Source: Lepas anatifera (lineage: Eukaryota; Arthropoda; Thecostraca; Lepadidae). Taken from it: DNA of 64,000 nucleotides. This document shows, piece after piece, positions 20,719 through 33,220 of the stretch. A model generated the notes under the pieces. The model worked only from the letters and a program-made list of their open reading frames with translations, made no database searches and was not told the origin of the DNA. The translations under genes were made by a program, and so were the position numbers. The stretch spans positions 461,501 to 525,500 of the forward strand of contig JAOTON010001351.1 in assembly GCA_034440635.1 (NCBI GenBank), given 5' to 3'. Numbering within the stretch: the first letter of the stretch is position 1; each line of letters starts with the position of its first letter.

Positions 20719-21931
20719 TATTTCCGGCAGGGGGGCTAATATTGCCCCTCTTCAGGTTTTTGAGAATATCTCCGAAACGGCTTGCGATAGAACTTTGAAA
20801 CTTCCTGACTTTTCCTAAAACTAGTACAGGCAGGTTTTCTGAAATATTCAAGATTATATATTTACCAGGGGCGGAGCTATGGCTGGGTTTTTGGGGAGGT
20901 TCTATCCACAAACCAAGTATTATCGTATGCGATGGGTTTTTGTAAAAGGAAGCCGTCTCTGCTGATCCTGATACCAGTTATATGGTTTTATTATATATTT
21001 TTATGTGAGATGATAGTGCATTCACAATTGTCACTATTTGTATTCATCAGGGGCGGTTACAGCAGTTCAAAATGGGGGGAATGTTATCAAGAAGGACTAA
21101 ACGTTAGTAAGTGAGAAGACTGCTTACAGCCGTGTCAGGGCGAATACAATTGGGTATATGAAAACTCAAAATAGTTATAACCCAATTCTAGATTACCAGA
21201 GGCGTGTCCAGTCACTACATATTTTCAAAATGTATATTCCCAGCCAGTATCACCGCCGCGACTCAATATCGTTGTATATTGAAAATGTGTTTCCAATCAC
21301 CCCCACCCCCACGACGAGTCCTTGATCCGCCTATGTCACCCCCTTTCCCAGAGCTGCCATGGGAGGGTAAAAATTATCGAAATTAAATTTCAACTAGTCG
21401 AGGGACTAATATACTCATGCATACCATTCGCATATTGTTGGTATGTATTTTACCCACTGTTTTACCTTACTGCATCGCCCCTGATGAGTTTTACACTTTT
21501 TTTCATTTATTTATGTGTCAAAGATGCCAAGCAGTATATGACGGCTTCTAATCCGCGTAACAAAAACTTTTTAGGTTGTATATATTTCCTATAGTCCTGC
21601 TCCTGGAACTGCCATTGAATTTCGAATTTTGCGTAACTCAGTATATGAAAATTTTGGGTCAATTATTTGTAAATCTGAACTAGTTTTGTGAAAATCGTAC
21701 AACAGAGACAAGGGTTATAGAAAATCTAAAAATACACAAAATTGTATATTTTGCACGACCTTCTCCTAAAAATAAAAATTTTGAAATTTTCTTCTTTTCA
21801 AATAAAGTTTGCAGCAGAGGAATCTATGGCACTTTGAATTTTCAAAATCGGCGGTTGATTACGAGATCTTAGGGGGCCGATATTGCCCCCTTGCCGGAAA
21901 TAGGGGTAGCCGGAGCCTGACGGAAATAGGG
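20719..21931. mobile_element. 1.2-kb TTAA-flanked element, right arm only
   Basis: TTAA at 20715-20718 and 21932-21935 brackets 1,213 bp. The left arm keeps a single TTAA at 15230-15233. The ends share inverted sequence (TATTTCCGGCAGGGGGGC, and CTATTTCCGGCAAGGGGGC on the other strand). TTAA duplication is the piggyBac signature. No transposase is visible, so it is non-autonomous. Confidence 0.8.
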
Positions 21932-21989
21932 TTAAGAGGTAAGGGAGGAATCAGCGTAAGTATATGTGTTCTGGGGTAGGACTTCCTTA

Positions 21990-22620
21990 CATTATTGATA
22001 GTGTTATTGATGCTAGACGTATATGCTTTTGACGTGTAACTTTGGACCCGATTTACAGGCTGAAAAAAGGGCTATGATGGTTGAATTAGTTTAACTAGTC
22101 AGAAGTGATGGACTTAGGTCACAGGTAAGGCTCAGGTTTTTTAGGTAATTTATCTTTGATGGTGCTTTTCTGCAACCAGATGTATACTCATTCAACGCTT
22201 AACGTTGGGCCAGAGGTACAGGCTGGGAAAAAGGGTTTATTAATGATTGATCAGATTAACTAGCTCAAAGAGATGGTTTGATTTTAGGGGTCCGTACTGG
22301 GGTTGGGGTTTTTGAAATATGCAACTAATTATTGATAATACTTTTCTGCAGCTAGACGTATACCCATTCGACACTTAATGTTGGGCTAGAGGTACAGGCT
22401 GAGGAAAAGTATTTACCAATGATTGATCACATTAACTAGCTATAAAAGTTTCATTTGTTGAAGAGGTACATACTAAGGGCTAGGGTTGTTGAATAAGTAT
22501 AATATAAAATTTATAATGTTTGTTTTTTTGGCAGCCACACGTATACTCCTTCGACGCTTAATGTTGGGCCAGAGGAGCAGGCTGTGGAAAATGGGTTTAT
22601 CAGTTACAAAAAAGTTGACC
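21990..22620 (+). repeat. About 180-bp tandem repeats, four units, Penelope 3' region (right)
   Basis: This is the inverted counterpart of 14560-15230, with the same spacing and order. Confidence 0.8.
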
Positions 22621-23086
22621 TTGACCACTAGGAACAATCTTAACTAAATAATTCGAGGGAGGTTTTTGTTTGTAAAAACATAGCATCATGTTAAAGGGGA
22701 AAGTATGCAGTCTTTACACCGATCTAGTATCACGTCTACTAGTGCTAAATAGGTAGTTTTTGGTCAGCATTTTAGCTGCAGTCGACGGAAAAAGTAAATA
22801 AGAAGAACAGAAATATTCAAATAACCGATTAAGGTACTTCAGCGAGTTTTTCATTGTTAATCAAAAGCTAGTGTTTGGCTGAAATAATAGAAAAGTCTGT
22901 CACAAATACTGGTCTAGGTTTGTCGTATTGTCGGCATTGCTTTTAGGTTAGAGGTACCAATATCGTTGTTGTCACGACATCGAACCTTATTTTTAACGAT
23001 TCATTCTAAAAGGCATTTTTGTGTGAAGCTCAATTCGAGGTCTGGCTATACTAGGACTGAGAATTATTGATATTTACTCAACGATT

Positions 23087-23216
23087 CTGATGAAGGGCTG
23101 TGTCCGAATATATAATCTTCAGTGTTTTTTTACATTTCCGGATTCGAGGGGAGAGGCCAGGGAACATCTTAGCAACTCATCATCATGCTCCTCGCCGCAG
23201 CACTTCAAAACTTATC
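23087..23216 (+). repeat. Penelope terminal segment, right end
   Basis: The segment starts with CTGATGA, a short hairpin and CGAA (23087-23117). It continues through the same sequence as 17805-17908 and is cut off just before the target duplication at 23217. Confidence 0.8.
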
Positions 23217-23230
23217 AAAAACAAGCACAT
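23217..23230. repeat. Target site duplication of the Penelope dimer, right copy
   Basis: AAAAACAAGCACAT is identical to 13566-13579. Confidence 0.9.
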
Positions 23231-23690
23231 ATTGAAACGTAACATTTTCCCATCTTTAGAATGGTGGTGGTCTTTTTTCGCGATACTTTGTTGTTAACTT
23301 GTTGGTGGCCAGCACACAAGGTCACGTTTTACGAGGAAAATTTCTGACTGGGTCCACTTCGTCAGTTGGTCTTGATGGGCCAATTTAGCCACACGTATTT
23401 TACAAATCTAATGGATTAATTCTAGGAACCACCCTATCTTATTCTGCTAATATCTCAACTTCTGTGTTGTCCACGGACTTCTCATATAGTATTCAGCTCT
23501 GATACGTTTATCCATACATTAGCATAACGGTGCGAGATTCCTAAAAAAGGTATACAGCATATTGGCTTGGTCCACCACTGACTTTCACGAAATTGGCTTG
23601 CGTCAATCGCAGTGAACTATTTTGCCAATGAATCTGCTTCATGTTTTATGTCACTCTGGGTGCGCTCACTTATTTGGTAAAGATACTTAC
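23231..23690. other. No gene seen
   Basis: There is no coding frame or recognised repeat in this AT-rich stretch. Confidence 0.5.
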
Positions 23691-24300
23691 TTACTTACTC
23701 ACTTACTTGGTAAAATAGTTGAAAAACTAGTTCACACCAATTAACAGCTAACTTGAAACAGAAAACCTGTTCAATTATGACCAACATTGTTTCAGAGAAC
23801 ATAGCTCATCGTCTAATTGCCTTATTGACAGTAACTGATGAAATCTTAAAACGTATGGACCGATCATCTTTTAACGATGATTGATCTCAGTCTCAGATGA
23901 TTGTTTTGATGTCATAGACCGTGAGGCACTGTTTACTAAACTCGATCGTTTCCAAATTTCGACGGGATGGTTCAGGAGCTATCTGAGTGGACATACTCAA
24001 CATATCAGAATAGGTGAGAAAATATATGAATCCCTTCAGATAACCATACTGATTTTAGGACATTTATCTGGACCCATTGTTGTTTAACAATATAAGTAAT
24101 GACCTCACATGTCACATTCCATCTGAACTCGATGGGTTCCAGGTCACAGTTGTTCGCTATGCAGACGACACACAGGTGGCTATCACTGGACCCCAAAACA
24201 GAATATGAGCTATGCAAAATTGCTTGGAAATGATACTAGACGTAATGTGCACATGGTTCAAACAGCATGGAATGATGATTAATGCTGGCAAAACTGAACT
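23690..24300 (+). pseudogene. Decayed LINE reverse transcriptase fragment
   Basis: Pieces in different plus-strand frames read as a non-LTR reverse transcriptase: FDVIDREALFTKLDRF (motif A region), WFRSYLSGHTQHIRI, ISNDL, and RYADDTQVAI (catalytic motif, about 24152-24182). Several stops and indels are present. CR1/L2-like by style. Confidence 0.75.
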
Positions 24301-27300
24301 GAGCTGAAAAACTAAGCTTTAACTCTGCTTGGATCGTAAATGCTTTGGATCTCTGCTTTGGATCGTAAATGAGTAACAGGTAAAACCCACTTACAGCTCA
24401 AGTTAAATAAGTAAAACAAAGACATAGTATTCTGAATGGAATTATACAAATGATATCCGTGACATTCCGAGATGGGAAACAAGACTACACGCTCGTCCAA
24501 AGTCTTGACGTCACTAAAAAAGTATATTCATTAAAAAAATAAAAACAGGACCATGACATTAAGACACCTCGACAATTCACGAAGTACCGGTCCGAGCAGC
24601 GAAGAGCGTGTGATGGGGGAGCTGCGGTGTCATCAAACTCGATGCTTGGCTATGTCGGAGAGGTGAAGGGGAAGCGGCAGCATGACATTGTGGGAGATGG
24701 TAGGAAGATGCCAACAATATATAGCTAAGTATCTGCCCACACAATGTTTTCTCGTGATGCTGACAGATGTACATAAACGCTGTGCGCGGATTTTTCACAC
24801 AAAAAACAATACGCTCTCTGCGGTTCATTTCAATCGAGTAATCTTCTCGCTAAACTACCCTCCCACGTTCTCGAATACCCGCGGATAGCTCCATCACTTT
24901 TGGAATAGCATATGCCATTATGTATACTTGACATGTCATCCTGCGCCAAATGTTAGAATGCCCATTATTTCGTTCAGTTAATCCGTTCCTTCCATGCTGT
25001 CCTAGAATATGTGCCTAAAAGGAAGTTTCGTCCCGTTCCATTTCGTTTTAGCTCGGAAGTTTAAAAAACCGATCCAGCCAGGAATTAAATCAGAAAAACA
25101 TCGCACCCCTCCCATTCTATGCTCTTTTGCAGTCTGTGCCCGTTTTCCGGCCCATGCGAGTTTTATGGCTCTCACAGACCGGAAACTCATCGCCGTATGC
25201 AGTCTCCCCGAAATGAAGGATCTCGACACGACTCATCAGCTACGCTTCTCAGCAGCCAACCCCTACAGCTAGAGACCTAATTGTGTGTGCGTCTCTTAAG
25301 AAAATGATGAATAATATCATCGCAAACAAAAACAATTATCGAAAAAGAAACATGGATAAGAGAGCTAACTAAAGCAATGTATGTACATCAGGACACAATT
25401 ACATTTTTTTAATTTTTACTTTGCGTGTGCAGCACGTGCAAACCGAGGGTAGGCCACCATCCAGCTTAGGTTGTTTGAATTGACCAGCATTACATGCACC
25501 TTCTCTCCAAATATTATAACCGTGGGCACGATGTTGGAGGCTCTGCACACCACAACATTATACTTTGAACCATCTGGTTTTTCTCTTGCACTTGGGCTGC
25601 ACGTCTGGTATAAAAAATCCGCTCGGTAGATATTTGCCGATTTTTTATATGTTACGTCCCTACCAGTTGCGTACATAATGAGTGTATCTTATGGCGGGGT
25701 CTGTATTTTATGGCATGGTCCCATTATAAAAATCTTAACTTCCCTGGACTCATGATGCTAAATATTATGATTTTTCAAATCAGCAAGAATAAGGCAAAAT
25801 TAATCATTTTCAATACACCCCTAAAATGGCTCTAGTCTGGAATTGTTATAAGTTTAAGTGACACATTCTTTGCAAGGCAAAGCCACTGAGGCGGATACTA
25901 AGCTTTATGTGAAAAGGTTTGAGTTCTAGCTAACACAGGTAGCTTCTGACTAGCGACCGTCATCGGGGACTGGACTGTGACGCAGAGGCCCCGACCTGTT
26001 CACCTGACTCGGCGGCTATCGCTGCCCAAACACAGGGCGTGTACCCATTTCTTTCGCACACACCCGATAACGCCGGCGCTGTTAGCCACCTGGGCTGCCG
26101 AACCAAGCGGAAAGCCGATAAGATATGAGTGCATCGAGATCGGTGCGTAAGGAAGCTAGACAAATCCAGACACCATATTGCAGCCGAACTGGTGTCGTCG
26201 CTGTCACAAATATGTGTCCTATGATTTTTCAGATTCTGAAAGAAATTGTAGCCATATCACTTCAAGAACTCAAAAGAAACATCTTTGCTGTAAAAATTGG
26301 TACCACTGTCGACCGTCGTGTTCACACTATCTCTTGCATAGTGTCGAAGGTGATCTGAATCTGTCAGTTGATCTCGGTGGTAATGATAGGCTCTCGAGCG
26401 GCGAGGGTGACAAGGCTGTAGTCAATCTCTGGGCGAGATTGCGTGGCAAGCAGTGGGTGGTGGTGTGGAGTGAAACCCAGTGCCATCACGGCCTATGCTG
26501 TTGTGACCGCGGACAGCAGTAAATACATACCATAAAGTAATTTTCAAGACAGCGAAATGGCCCCTGAACCACATGTAGCAGAATAGGGCTAGGAAGCGGA
26601 GACTGCAGCAGGTGTTGTAGTGGTCTGGAATCAGTGGTGGTGGCGGCACCTGAGCAATGCAGGGCAAGTGTTTAGTGGCCTGTGGAGTAGCCTGTGGACA
26701 TATCCCGGGTAATTGTATCAGATCAAGCTTCTCCTATGATTTTCTTTTGCACTGAACACAAAGAAACCCGATAATAACCTTCATCAAATCAAATTTCAAA
26801 CCCATCCAGCGCAAAAGTTCTGCATATCTCTGAATTTGGGCGATACTAGCGCACCTGGTGGCGGCAGAGAGACTAACGACGTTACGCTCTATTTTCATCG
26901 TCACTGGTCTTATCTTGGTACCTAATATGTTATTAACGTGTGATCCGTGGCGTAGCCAAGGGGGTCCATGGGGTCCGCGGACACCCCTTGGGCTAACCTT
27001 ATGCACTAGAAAACACGAGCATTGGTCTCGAGGCCTGAGCTTGGTATCAGGGACCACGAGCTTGGTCTCACGGGCCTTCCGAACTTGGTTTCAGGGCCTC
27101 ACGAGAGTTAGTTCAAGGGGGCCCCAGTAGGCAGTCTCAGGGTAGCCCTAAAGACTGGTTTTGGGGAACGTCAGCGTTAATTTGCAAGAAAGTGTTGTTT
27201 GTGGAGTGTCCCGGGTAATGGTGTCGGGGCCATGTCAAGTGCTAGGTACAAGAATGGAGATCTCTTCTCGACCCAGGGGTGGGGGGGGCGATGGGTGGTG

Positions 27301-27529
27301 GTCCTGGATGACTGAACGCTGGCACAGCAGTACAAGCACTGTACAAAGCCTATCAGAGACCCAAAGTCCAAGGGAATACTGACCTTCGAGACTCCATCAA
27401 TCGAAAGCATCGAGTTGTATGGCTGGTGATTTGGCTCGGGTCCGTGGCGTCAGAAGCGTACCACTTTAAAAAGTGCTCGAAGATGTATCATTAGCAGCAC
27501 CCTGATATGACACACGTTGGGTGCCGATG
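24301..27529. other. No gene recognised; possible MITE near 26943
   Basis: Only short frames occur in this 3.2 kb. 24318-24375 has a short duplication (TTTGGATCGTAAATG twice). At 26943-26994 the words CGTGGCGTAGCCAAGGGGG and CCCCTTGGG resemble the end of a MITE. Nothing supports a functional gene. Confidence 0.4.
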
Positions 27530-27815
27530 ATTGATTGATTAATTATTTGGGCTTAAGGGCGCACCAACCTTAGTGGTTATATAGCGCCCAGATCAACTCA
27601 GGCCAACGCCTTTAATAACCTCTTCCTGAATACAGGTTTATGGTCTGTTTCAAGCGGTTAGTTCTGCAGTAAGACAAACACTCGGTAAAAATGAAAATCT
27701 CCCACGTTCCCATCCCCATCACCGGGCAGACAAACAGTTACGTAGATTAAACATCCACAGTAAAACGTCAGTACTCACTAGCAAGCTCCACACTCTGCAC
27801 CCCTGAGCAGAGCAA
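27530..27815 (-). mobile_element. Probable 3' UTR of the I-like LINE
   Basis: The sequence between the stop codon and a TTGATTGATTAATTA stretch near 27530 lacks coding potential and probably is the element's 3' UTR. Confidence 0.45.
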
Positions 27816-29215
27816 TCACCCTGGGTCATATATGACGGTGAAACATATAGCTCTGAGAAAATCGAGGATCTGGCTGATCATATCAGCATTCCTACCTATC
27901 AAATCAATCAATGTCAGTTCTTGTTCTCGAGGGCCAAAGTACCTGTCTCTTTCAAGGTCATAGTCAGGGCACGACACCAGTACGTGGCGGACTGAGAGCG
28001 GTTCTAGGCAGCGTCGGCAGAGTGGTCTCGCCTCCCCGCAAAGAAGATATCGGTGGGTCGCCAGGGTGTGACCAGTGCGTAATCGACAGAGTGCCACCTC
28101 TTCGCGCGGGCATCGCCGCGATGAACAGGGCCACTCACCAATCTCTGGCTTTATCTCTAGCAATTTATTGTGCGTATGCGTCATCCACCAGCGCTGCCAG
28201 GAATTCCGAAGGTGCAAAGAAAGTTGGGAAAGTAGGTCTCGGGCCGGGATTGGTAGCCTGCGTGTACAGGGGCGGCTTGAGGCACGCTTGGCGGCTGCGT
28301 CCGCCTTCTCGTTCCCCTCTATTCCCACATGGCTGGGCACCCAACACAAAGTAACATTTTTACCATCTTTGGCTAGACAGGTTAAGCGGAGCTGCATCTT
28401 CTGAACAAAATTGTCTTTAGAATTAAAACTCAGTAAGGCTTGGATGCTACTCAGCGAGTCGGTAAAAATGACAAAATCTGTTTGGTCAGAAATATCTAAA
28501 AAGCACAGAGCTTTGTCAATAGCAGTCAGTTCTGCTGTGAAAACAGAAGCGAGAGGGGGACGCGAAAATGTCCGAGAAGTTGTGCCGATAACGAACGAAC
28601 AACCTACCCCAGTGTCAGTCTTCGACCCATCTGTATAGAACATTGCATGTCGATGATATTGTGAAATATGTTCAAGAGTTAGAGCCTTCAATTCTTGGGG
28701 ACTCATTTCCGATTTAGCACTCTGGGCGAGAGTCGTGTCCGTTGCTGGTGGGAGCATTTCCCAGGGAGGCATCTCCGATGGTTCGACGCAGGCAATCATT
28801 CGCTTTGTCACGGCACATTCCACGGCAAAATTCCGGGCTCTGACACCTAATGGGAGGCCTTTACTTACGCCGTCAAATAGGCGGATCAGTTGGCGCGAGA
28901 AGACAGCACTATACGTCGGGTGGTTCGGAAACTGCGCTAATTTATATACATATCTCTGCCCAAGAAGTCGTCGCCGCATGGCTAACGGCGGTTCATTCGC
29001 TTCCAAGAGCAGACTAGATATCGGAGTGGTGCGGAACGCACTGGGTGCCGATGAGCTCACGTTGGAGTGAGCATCAGCTGCTTTATAGCCGTACTGCAGC
29101 ATTTCTCCAAAGGACCTCGACCCGGGCTGCCATTGATCTTCTTTACAGGCGATGACATTTACCAACTGCTTGGTGGTTCCCAGGCTCGGCACTCGCGCAG
29201 CTCGTCCGCAAGATA
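27816..29215 (-). CDS. I-like LINE ORF2 C-terminus: RNase H and zinc knuckle
   Basis: The minus-strand frame of at least 458 codons runs without interruption from about 29215 to 27816. It carries the end of the RT thumb region, then RNase H with all expected acidic residues: Asp188 (FYTDGS), Glu221 (TAEL), Asp245 (IFTDSLSS), His288 (VPSHVG) and Asp298 (NEKADAAAKRA). A C-terminal Cys/His segment follows (CGEARPLCRRC, RHVLVSC). RNase H in ORF2 points to the I/Loa/Nimb-type group. The polymerase core is missing, so the copy is 5'-truncated. The intact frame suggests it is young. Confidence 0.88.
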
Positions 29216-30387
29216 ACTTTACTTAAAGGTACGTTCAAGAGGGACTCCTCCACGCCCGAGTGACGTCACACGGGCGTGGAGGAATTCCTTCACCAGTGGG
29301 CCGTACGTCAAACTGCTGCTGATGGCACTTCCCGTTTATGAATTTGTGAGAACACACGATGATAAAGTTTATACAAAATGCAATAAATAAGCATTTCGTC
29401 TTCGGTTCTGGGCCGTTTTTTGCGAAAATTTGGATGTTTAATCATTTAATTTTCCCATGTTATATGCTACGAGGTCTGACGTCACGTCTCGTATCTGCTC
29501 TGCCTGTTGGAGGGGGCTGGCTCGTCCGCTTTTGGACGCGACGGCCAGACGAGGGGCAGCACTTAATTGGCTATTGACCCGCCGCCGGTCTGAAGGTATC
29601 CTTCAGTGCGGGTTGAGGTTTCCTTTATAGCAAGCCAAGCGCGTGCTCAGCTTTGCTATAAGCGGGGTATAAGGGCACTATTCGTTTTTTTGCTCTTAAA
29701 AGTTAGAGACTGGCTCCAGAATAAACCAGCAGCAACTGGTGCTGAAGCCCAACCTTGAAACATGCCCCAAAAAATATCGGACCTAACAACGCTCATGCAC
29801 GCTGCTTTTGCCGCGTGAATAACAAAAGTAGTTGGAGACGACGCAAGCGCGCATCAAGCGGCAGGACAAGTGGGGTTTAAAGGCAATACGGGTTTGGTCC
29901 TCTAAAAAGGAGCGGAAGTGGAATGCAGCAGAGAGCAATAACTGTTCGTGACCTCGCCTAACTTCCAGCTGATCCCGCTCAAAGTCAGCGCTGGCAAGGT
30001 GCATGCTGCCGAGCTGCAGCCGAGTGGGGGAATCGCCAGGTACCTGGTCAGTGTTATTGCGTGTACACAGGATTACTGAGTGGCTAACATTGACGAGGCG
30101 GGCCTGCCAAGGATGCCGCTGGGCCTACACTGGCTGCTGAGCCGCAGGTGGAGGTTCCGACGCGATGACCGACTCCGCTCCAGTGCAAGTGTTCCTGACT
30201 TCCAGCCGAGACCACGCGTAAGCAGAACGCTGGACATGTGTGGAGGCTGGCCCGTGGACATCCGATAGGACAGAGCATATCTTTATTAGCCTGGTCCGGA
30301 TTTATTTCATCGGACAATAACGGATTTTGCTCATATGATCCACTTTTTAGTGCTGATTACAATGCCCTCATGAGAAATCATCCTTGG
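29216..30387. other. No gene recognised
   Basis: A palindromic CGCCCGAGTGACGTCACACG-like word at about 29258 is flanked by inverted CTCCTCCACGCC. There is no sustained coding frame. Confidence 0.4.
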
Positions 30388-30568
30388 GGCCGGGGTGGTC
30401 TAGTGGCATCGTTGACAAGCCTTCGGATCGGATAGCATGGATTAACGTGGGTTCGATCCCCACGGCGGGAAACCGCCTTCCTTATCCTTAAACACCCACG
30501 CCAATACTCCGCGTAATTGGGCAAGTATGCCTGTTGGGAGTGGCCCCAATAAAATAAAAATAAAAATA
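30388..30568 (+). mobile_element. tRNA-derived SINE
   Basis: A pol III A box (TGGTCTAGTGG, 30396-30406) and B box (GGTTCGATCCC, 30450-30460) are followed by about 100 bp of body and a tail of AATAAAATAAAAATAAAAAT. The tRNA-like head does not fold as a real tRNA gene, so this is a SINE. Confidence 0.8.
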
Positions 30569-30928
30569 CGTCTACGTTTGGTCGTCAGAACAAGCGATTT
30601 AAGGCCAGTGTTTATTGTTGTCTTCGGGAGTTACCATGGCAACATCAGCAATCATTGGCCAATCAAAATCGAGAACACTGTTCAAGTCTGCCTGCAAACG
30701 GCTGCTAGTGCTGAAGCTGCCTTTATTTTGACACGCTATAGAAAATTTGTAAAAAAATACTATATGCAGGTGTTTCTGCAAAACGCACGATGAGGTGAAA
30801 GATAAAAATTTTCAGCTTTCTACTCAAGCATATCAATTTCGTTGATCCAGTTGTTGCAAAGGTTTTTCAGAGTTTCAAAAAGTGTAATTTCTGCATTGCA
30901 CTGCATAGTAACCGTTGTGCCCGTCCAG

Positions 30929-31052
30929 TCATAGGCAGATCCAGGGGGCAAGTGAGGCACGTGCCCCCCCCACCCCCCGGTCGACCCTCGGCGCCCCCTG
31001 GAATGGTCACGGGGCCCCCTGAAAGGTCGATGGCGCCCCCTAAAATGTCGCT
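30929..31052. mobile_element. Truncated MITE of the ATAGGCGGATCC family
   Basis: It starts ATAGGCAGATCCAGGGGGC and continues with the GCCCCCTGAAA-type interior of the family. It breaks off at 31053, where the 46-bp minisatellite starts; the right terminus is missing. Confidence 0.75.
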
Positions 31053-32486
31053 AGACGGCGTGGTACCATACCAGGGCTCTGGAGTCCGTACACAGGGTAG
31101 ACGGCGTGGCACCATACCAGGGCTGTGGAGTCCGTACACAGGGTAGACGGCGTGGTACCATACCAGGGCTGTGGAGTCCGTACACAGGGTAGACGGCGTG
31201 GCACCATACCAGGGCTGTGGAGTCCGTACACAGGGTAGACGGCGTGGCACCATACCAGGGCTGTGGAGTCCGTACACAGGGTAGACGGCGTGGTACCATA
31301 CCAGGGCTGTGGAGTCCGTACACAGGGTAGACGGCGTGGCACCATACCAGGGCTCTGGAGTCCGTACACAGGGTAGACGGCGTGGCACCATACCAGGGCT
31401 GTGGAGTCCGTACACAGGGTAGACGGCGTGGCACCATACCAGGGCTGTGGAGTCCGTACACAGGGTAGACGGCGTGGTACCATACCAGGGCTGTGGAGTC
31501 CGTACACAGGGTAGACGGCGTGGTACCATACCAGGGCTGTGGAGTCCGTACACAGGGTAGACGGCGTGGCACCATACCAGGGCTGTGGAGTCCGTACACA
31601 GGGTAGACGGCGTGGTACCATACTAGGGCTGTGGAGTCCGTACACAGGGTAGACGGCGTGGTACCATACCAGGGCTGTGGAGTCCATACACAGGGTAGAC
31701 GGCGTGGTAGCATACCAGGGCTGTGGAGTCCGTACACAGGGTAGACGGCGTGGTACCATACCAGGGCTGTGGAGTCCGTACACAGGGTAGACGGCGTGGT
31801 ACCATACCAGGGCTGTGGAGTCCGTACACAGGGTAGACGGCGTGGCACCATACCAGGGCTGTGGAGTCCGTACACAGGGAAGACGGCGTGGTACCATACC
31901 AGGGCTGTGGAGTCCGTACACAGGGTAGACGGCGTGGTACCATACCAGGGCTGTGGAGTCCGTACACAGGGTAGACGGCGTGGTACCATACCAGGGCTGT
32001 GGAGTCCGTACACAGGGTAGACGGCGTGGTACCATACCAGGGCTGTGGAGTCCGTACACAGGGTAGACGGCGTGGTACCATACCAGGGCTGTTGAGTCCG
32101 TACACAGGGTAGACGGCGTGGTACCATACCAGGGCTGTGGAGTCCGTACACAGGGTAGACGGCGTGGTACCATACCAGGGCTGTGGAGTCCGTACACAGG
32201 GTAGACGGCGTGGTACCATACCAGGGCTGTGGAGTCCGTACACAGGGTAGACGGCGTGGTACCATACCAGGGCTGTGGAGTCCGTACACAGGGTAGACGG
32301 CGTGGTACCATACCAGGGCTGTGGAGTCCGTACACAGGGTAGACGGCGTGGTACCATACCAGGGCTGTGGAGTCCGTACACAGGGTAGACGGCGTGGTAC
32401 CATACCAGGGCTGTGGAGTCCGTACACAGGGTAGACGGCGTGGTACCATACCAGGGCTGTGGAGTCCGTACACAGGGTAGACGGCG
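31053..32486. repeat. 46-bp minisatellite, 31 exact-length units
   Basis: The unit contains AGACGGCGTGGTACCATACC and GGAGTCCGTACACAGGG. From the first AGACGGCG (31053) to the last (32479) is 1,426 bp, exactly 31 x 46, so there are no indels. Units differ at a few positions (C/T in TGGYACC, C/G in GGCTSTGG). Because 46 is not a multiple of 3 and the unit lacks minus-strand stops, all three minus frames are open. Those long frames are an artefact, not a gene. Confidence 0.97.
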
Positions 32487-33220
32487 CACAGCTGCGTAAG
32501 CCCGCACCCAGCGGCTTATGGAATACCTCGGTGCGTAGCTGAGTTTTGCTGTGTGAATTGTCGTAACTCGCCGAATCCCGCACTAAATCCATGCGTCTTC
32601 TCCACCCAGCGGAAGCTAGCCTGTTTAACTCCTTTGGTCGAGTTGCTTTTCCGAAGTTGCGGCACGAGCGTAGCGAGTGCGGTAAATTTGGAAAACAACA
32701 AGACTAGATATATTCATTCACTAGCAGAGCTTTTGTAAGGTATTTGCCGTATGACGTTCAAATTCAACGGATGATACCTTAGGCGTTTGAAATGTCTCTT
32801 GGTGAAAAACCTTTTTTATATTATCCTGCATGAGGGTAGACTTCGGCCACTTTGGCGCATCAAAAGAACGGTGCGTCAGCTGATGAATGGTCTTTCACTC
32901 AGAAGATGCTCAATAAAAGGCATGCTGAAGCTAAATAAAATGTGTTTCATATAGAACAAAGTTTATGCCGTATTGTTGCCGGAACAATCCATCTAAAAAT
33001 ATGATGCTTATCCATAATTTCAAAGCCTTTAATAAATAAATTAATTAAGCAATGTTGATGCACTAAAAAATTCGAACTTGTTTTTTTTAGAATGGAATGG
33101 GGACACCCACCACCCGCTACATCCAAAATATTTTCTCGTCCAGATTTCACAGAGTTAAAAAATTTCGCGAGAGGCCACCATTCGGTGACAGCTCCGCCCT
33201 TTTTATTTTGGGCGGGCCAC
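32487..33220. other. No gene recognised
   Basis: Flanking sequence without a coding frame or known repeat. Confidence 0.5.

Larger units (their letters stand above)
13580..23216. mobile_element. Head-to-head inverted dimer of Penelope-like elements
   Basis: The left arm (13580 to about 17784, minus) and right arm (about 18160-23216, plus) are inverted copies of one Penelope-like element: an N-terminal region, reverse transcriptase, GIY-YIG nuclease and a long 3' region with tandem repeats. A 14-bp direct repeat flanks the whole unit. The central spacer holds the extra 5' sequence of the longer right copy. The arms are close in sequence but carry different breaks and different secondary insertions. 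Dimeric and partly duplicated insertions are typical of this superfamily. Confidence 0.9.

Noticed and set aside
26178..26360. Cys/His-rich zinc-finger frame
   Set aside because: Cys and His spacing follows no known finger pattern and the stretch lacks splice or start support.
30388..30470. Functional tRNA gene on the plus strand
   Set aside because: A and B boxes only; no full cloverleaf, and an A-rich SINE tail is present.
31053..32486. CRISPR array
   Set aside because: Units are contiguous with no unique spacers, no cas genes are present, and the genome is eukaryotic.
31040..32592. Three overlapping minus-strand frames of 294-513 codons in the 46-bp array
   Set aside because: They are the same repeat read in three registers. 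The unit has no stop on that strand, and there is no start context or unique domain.
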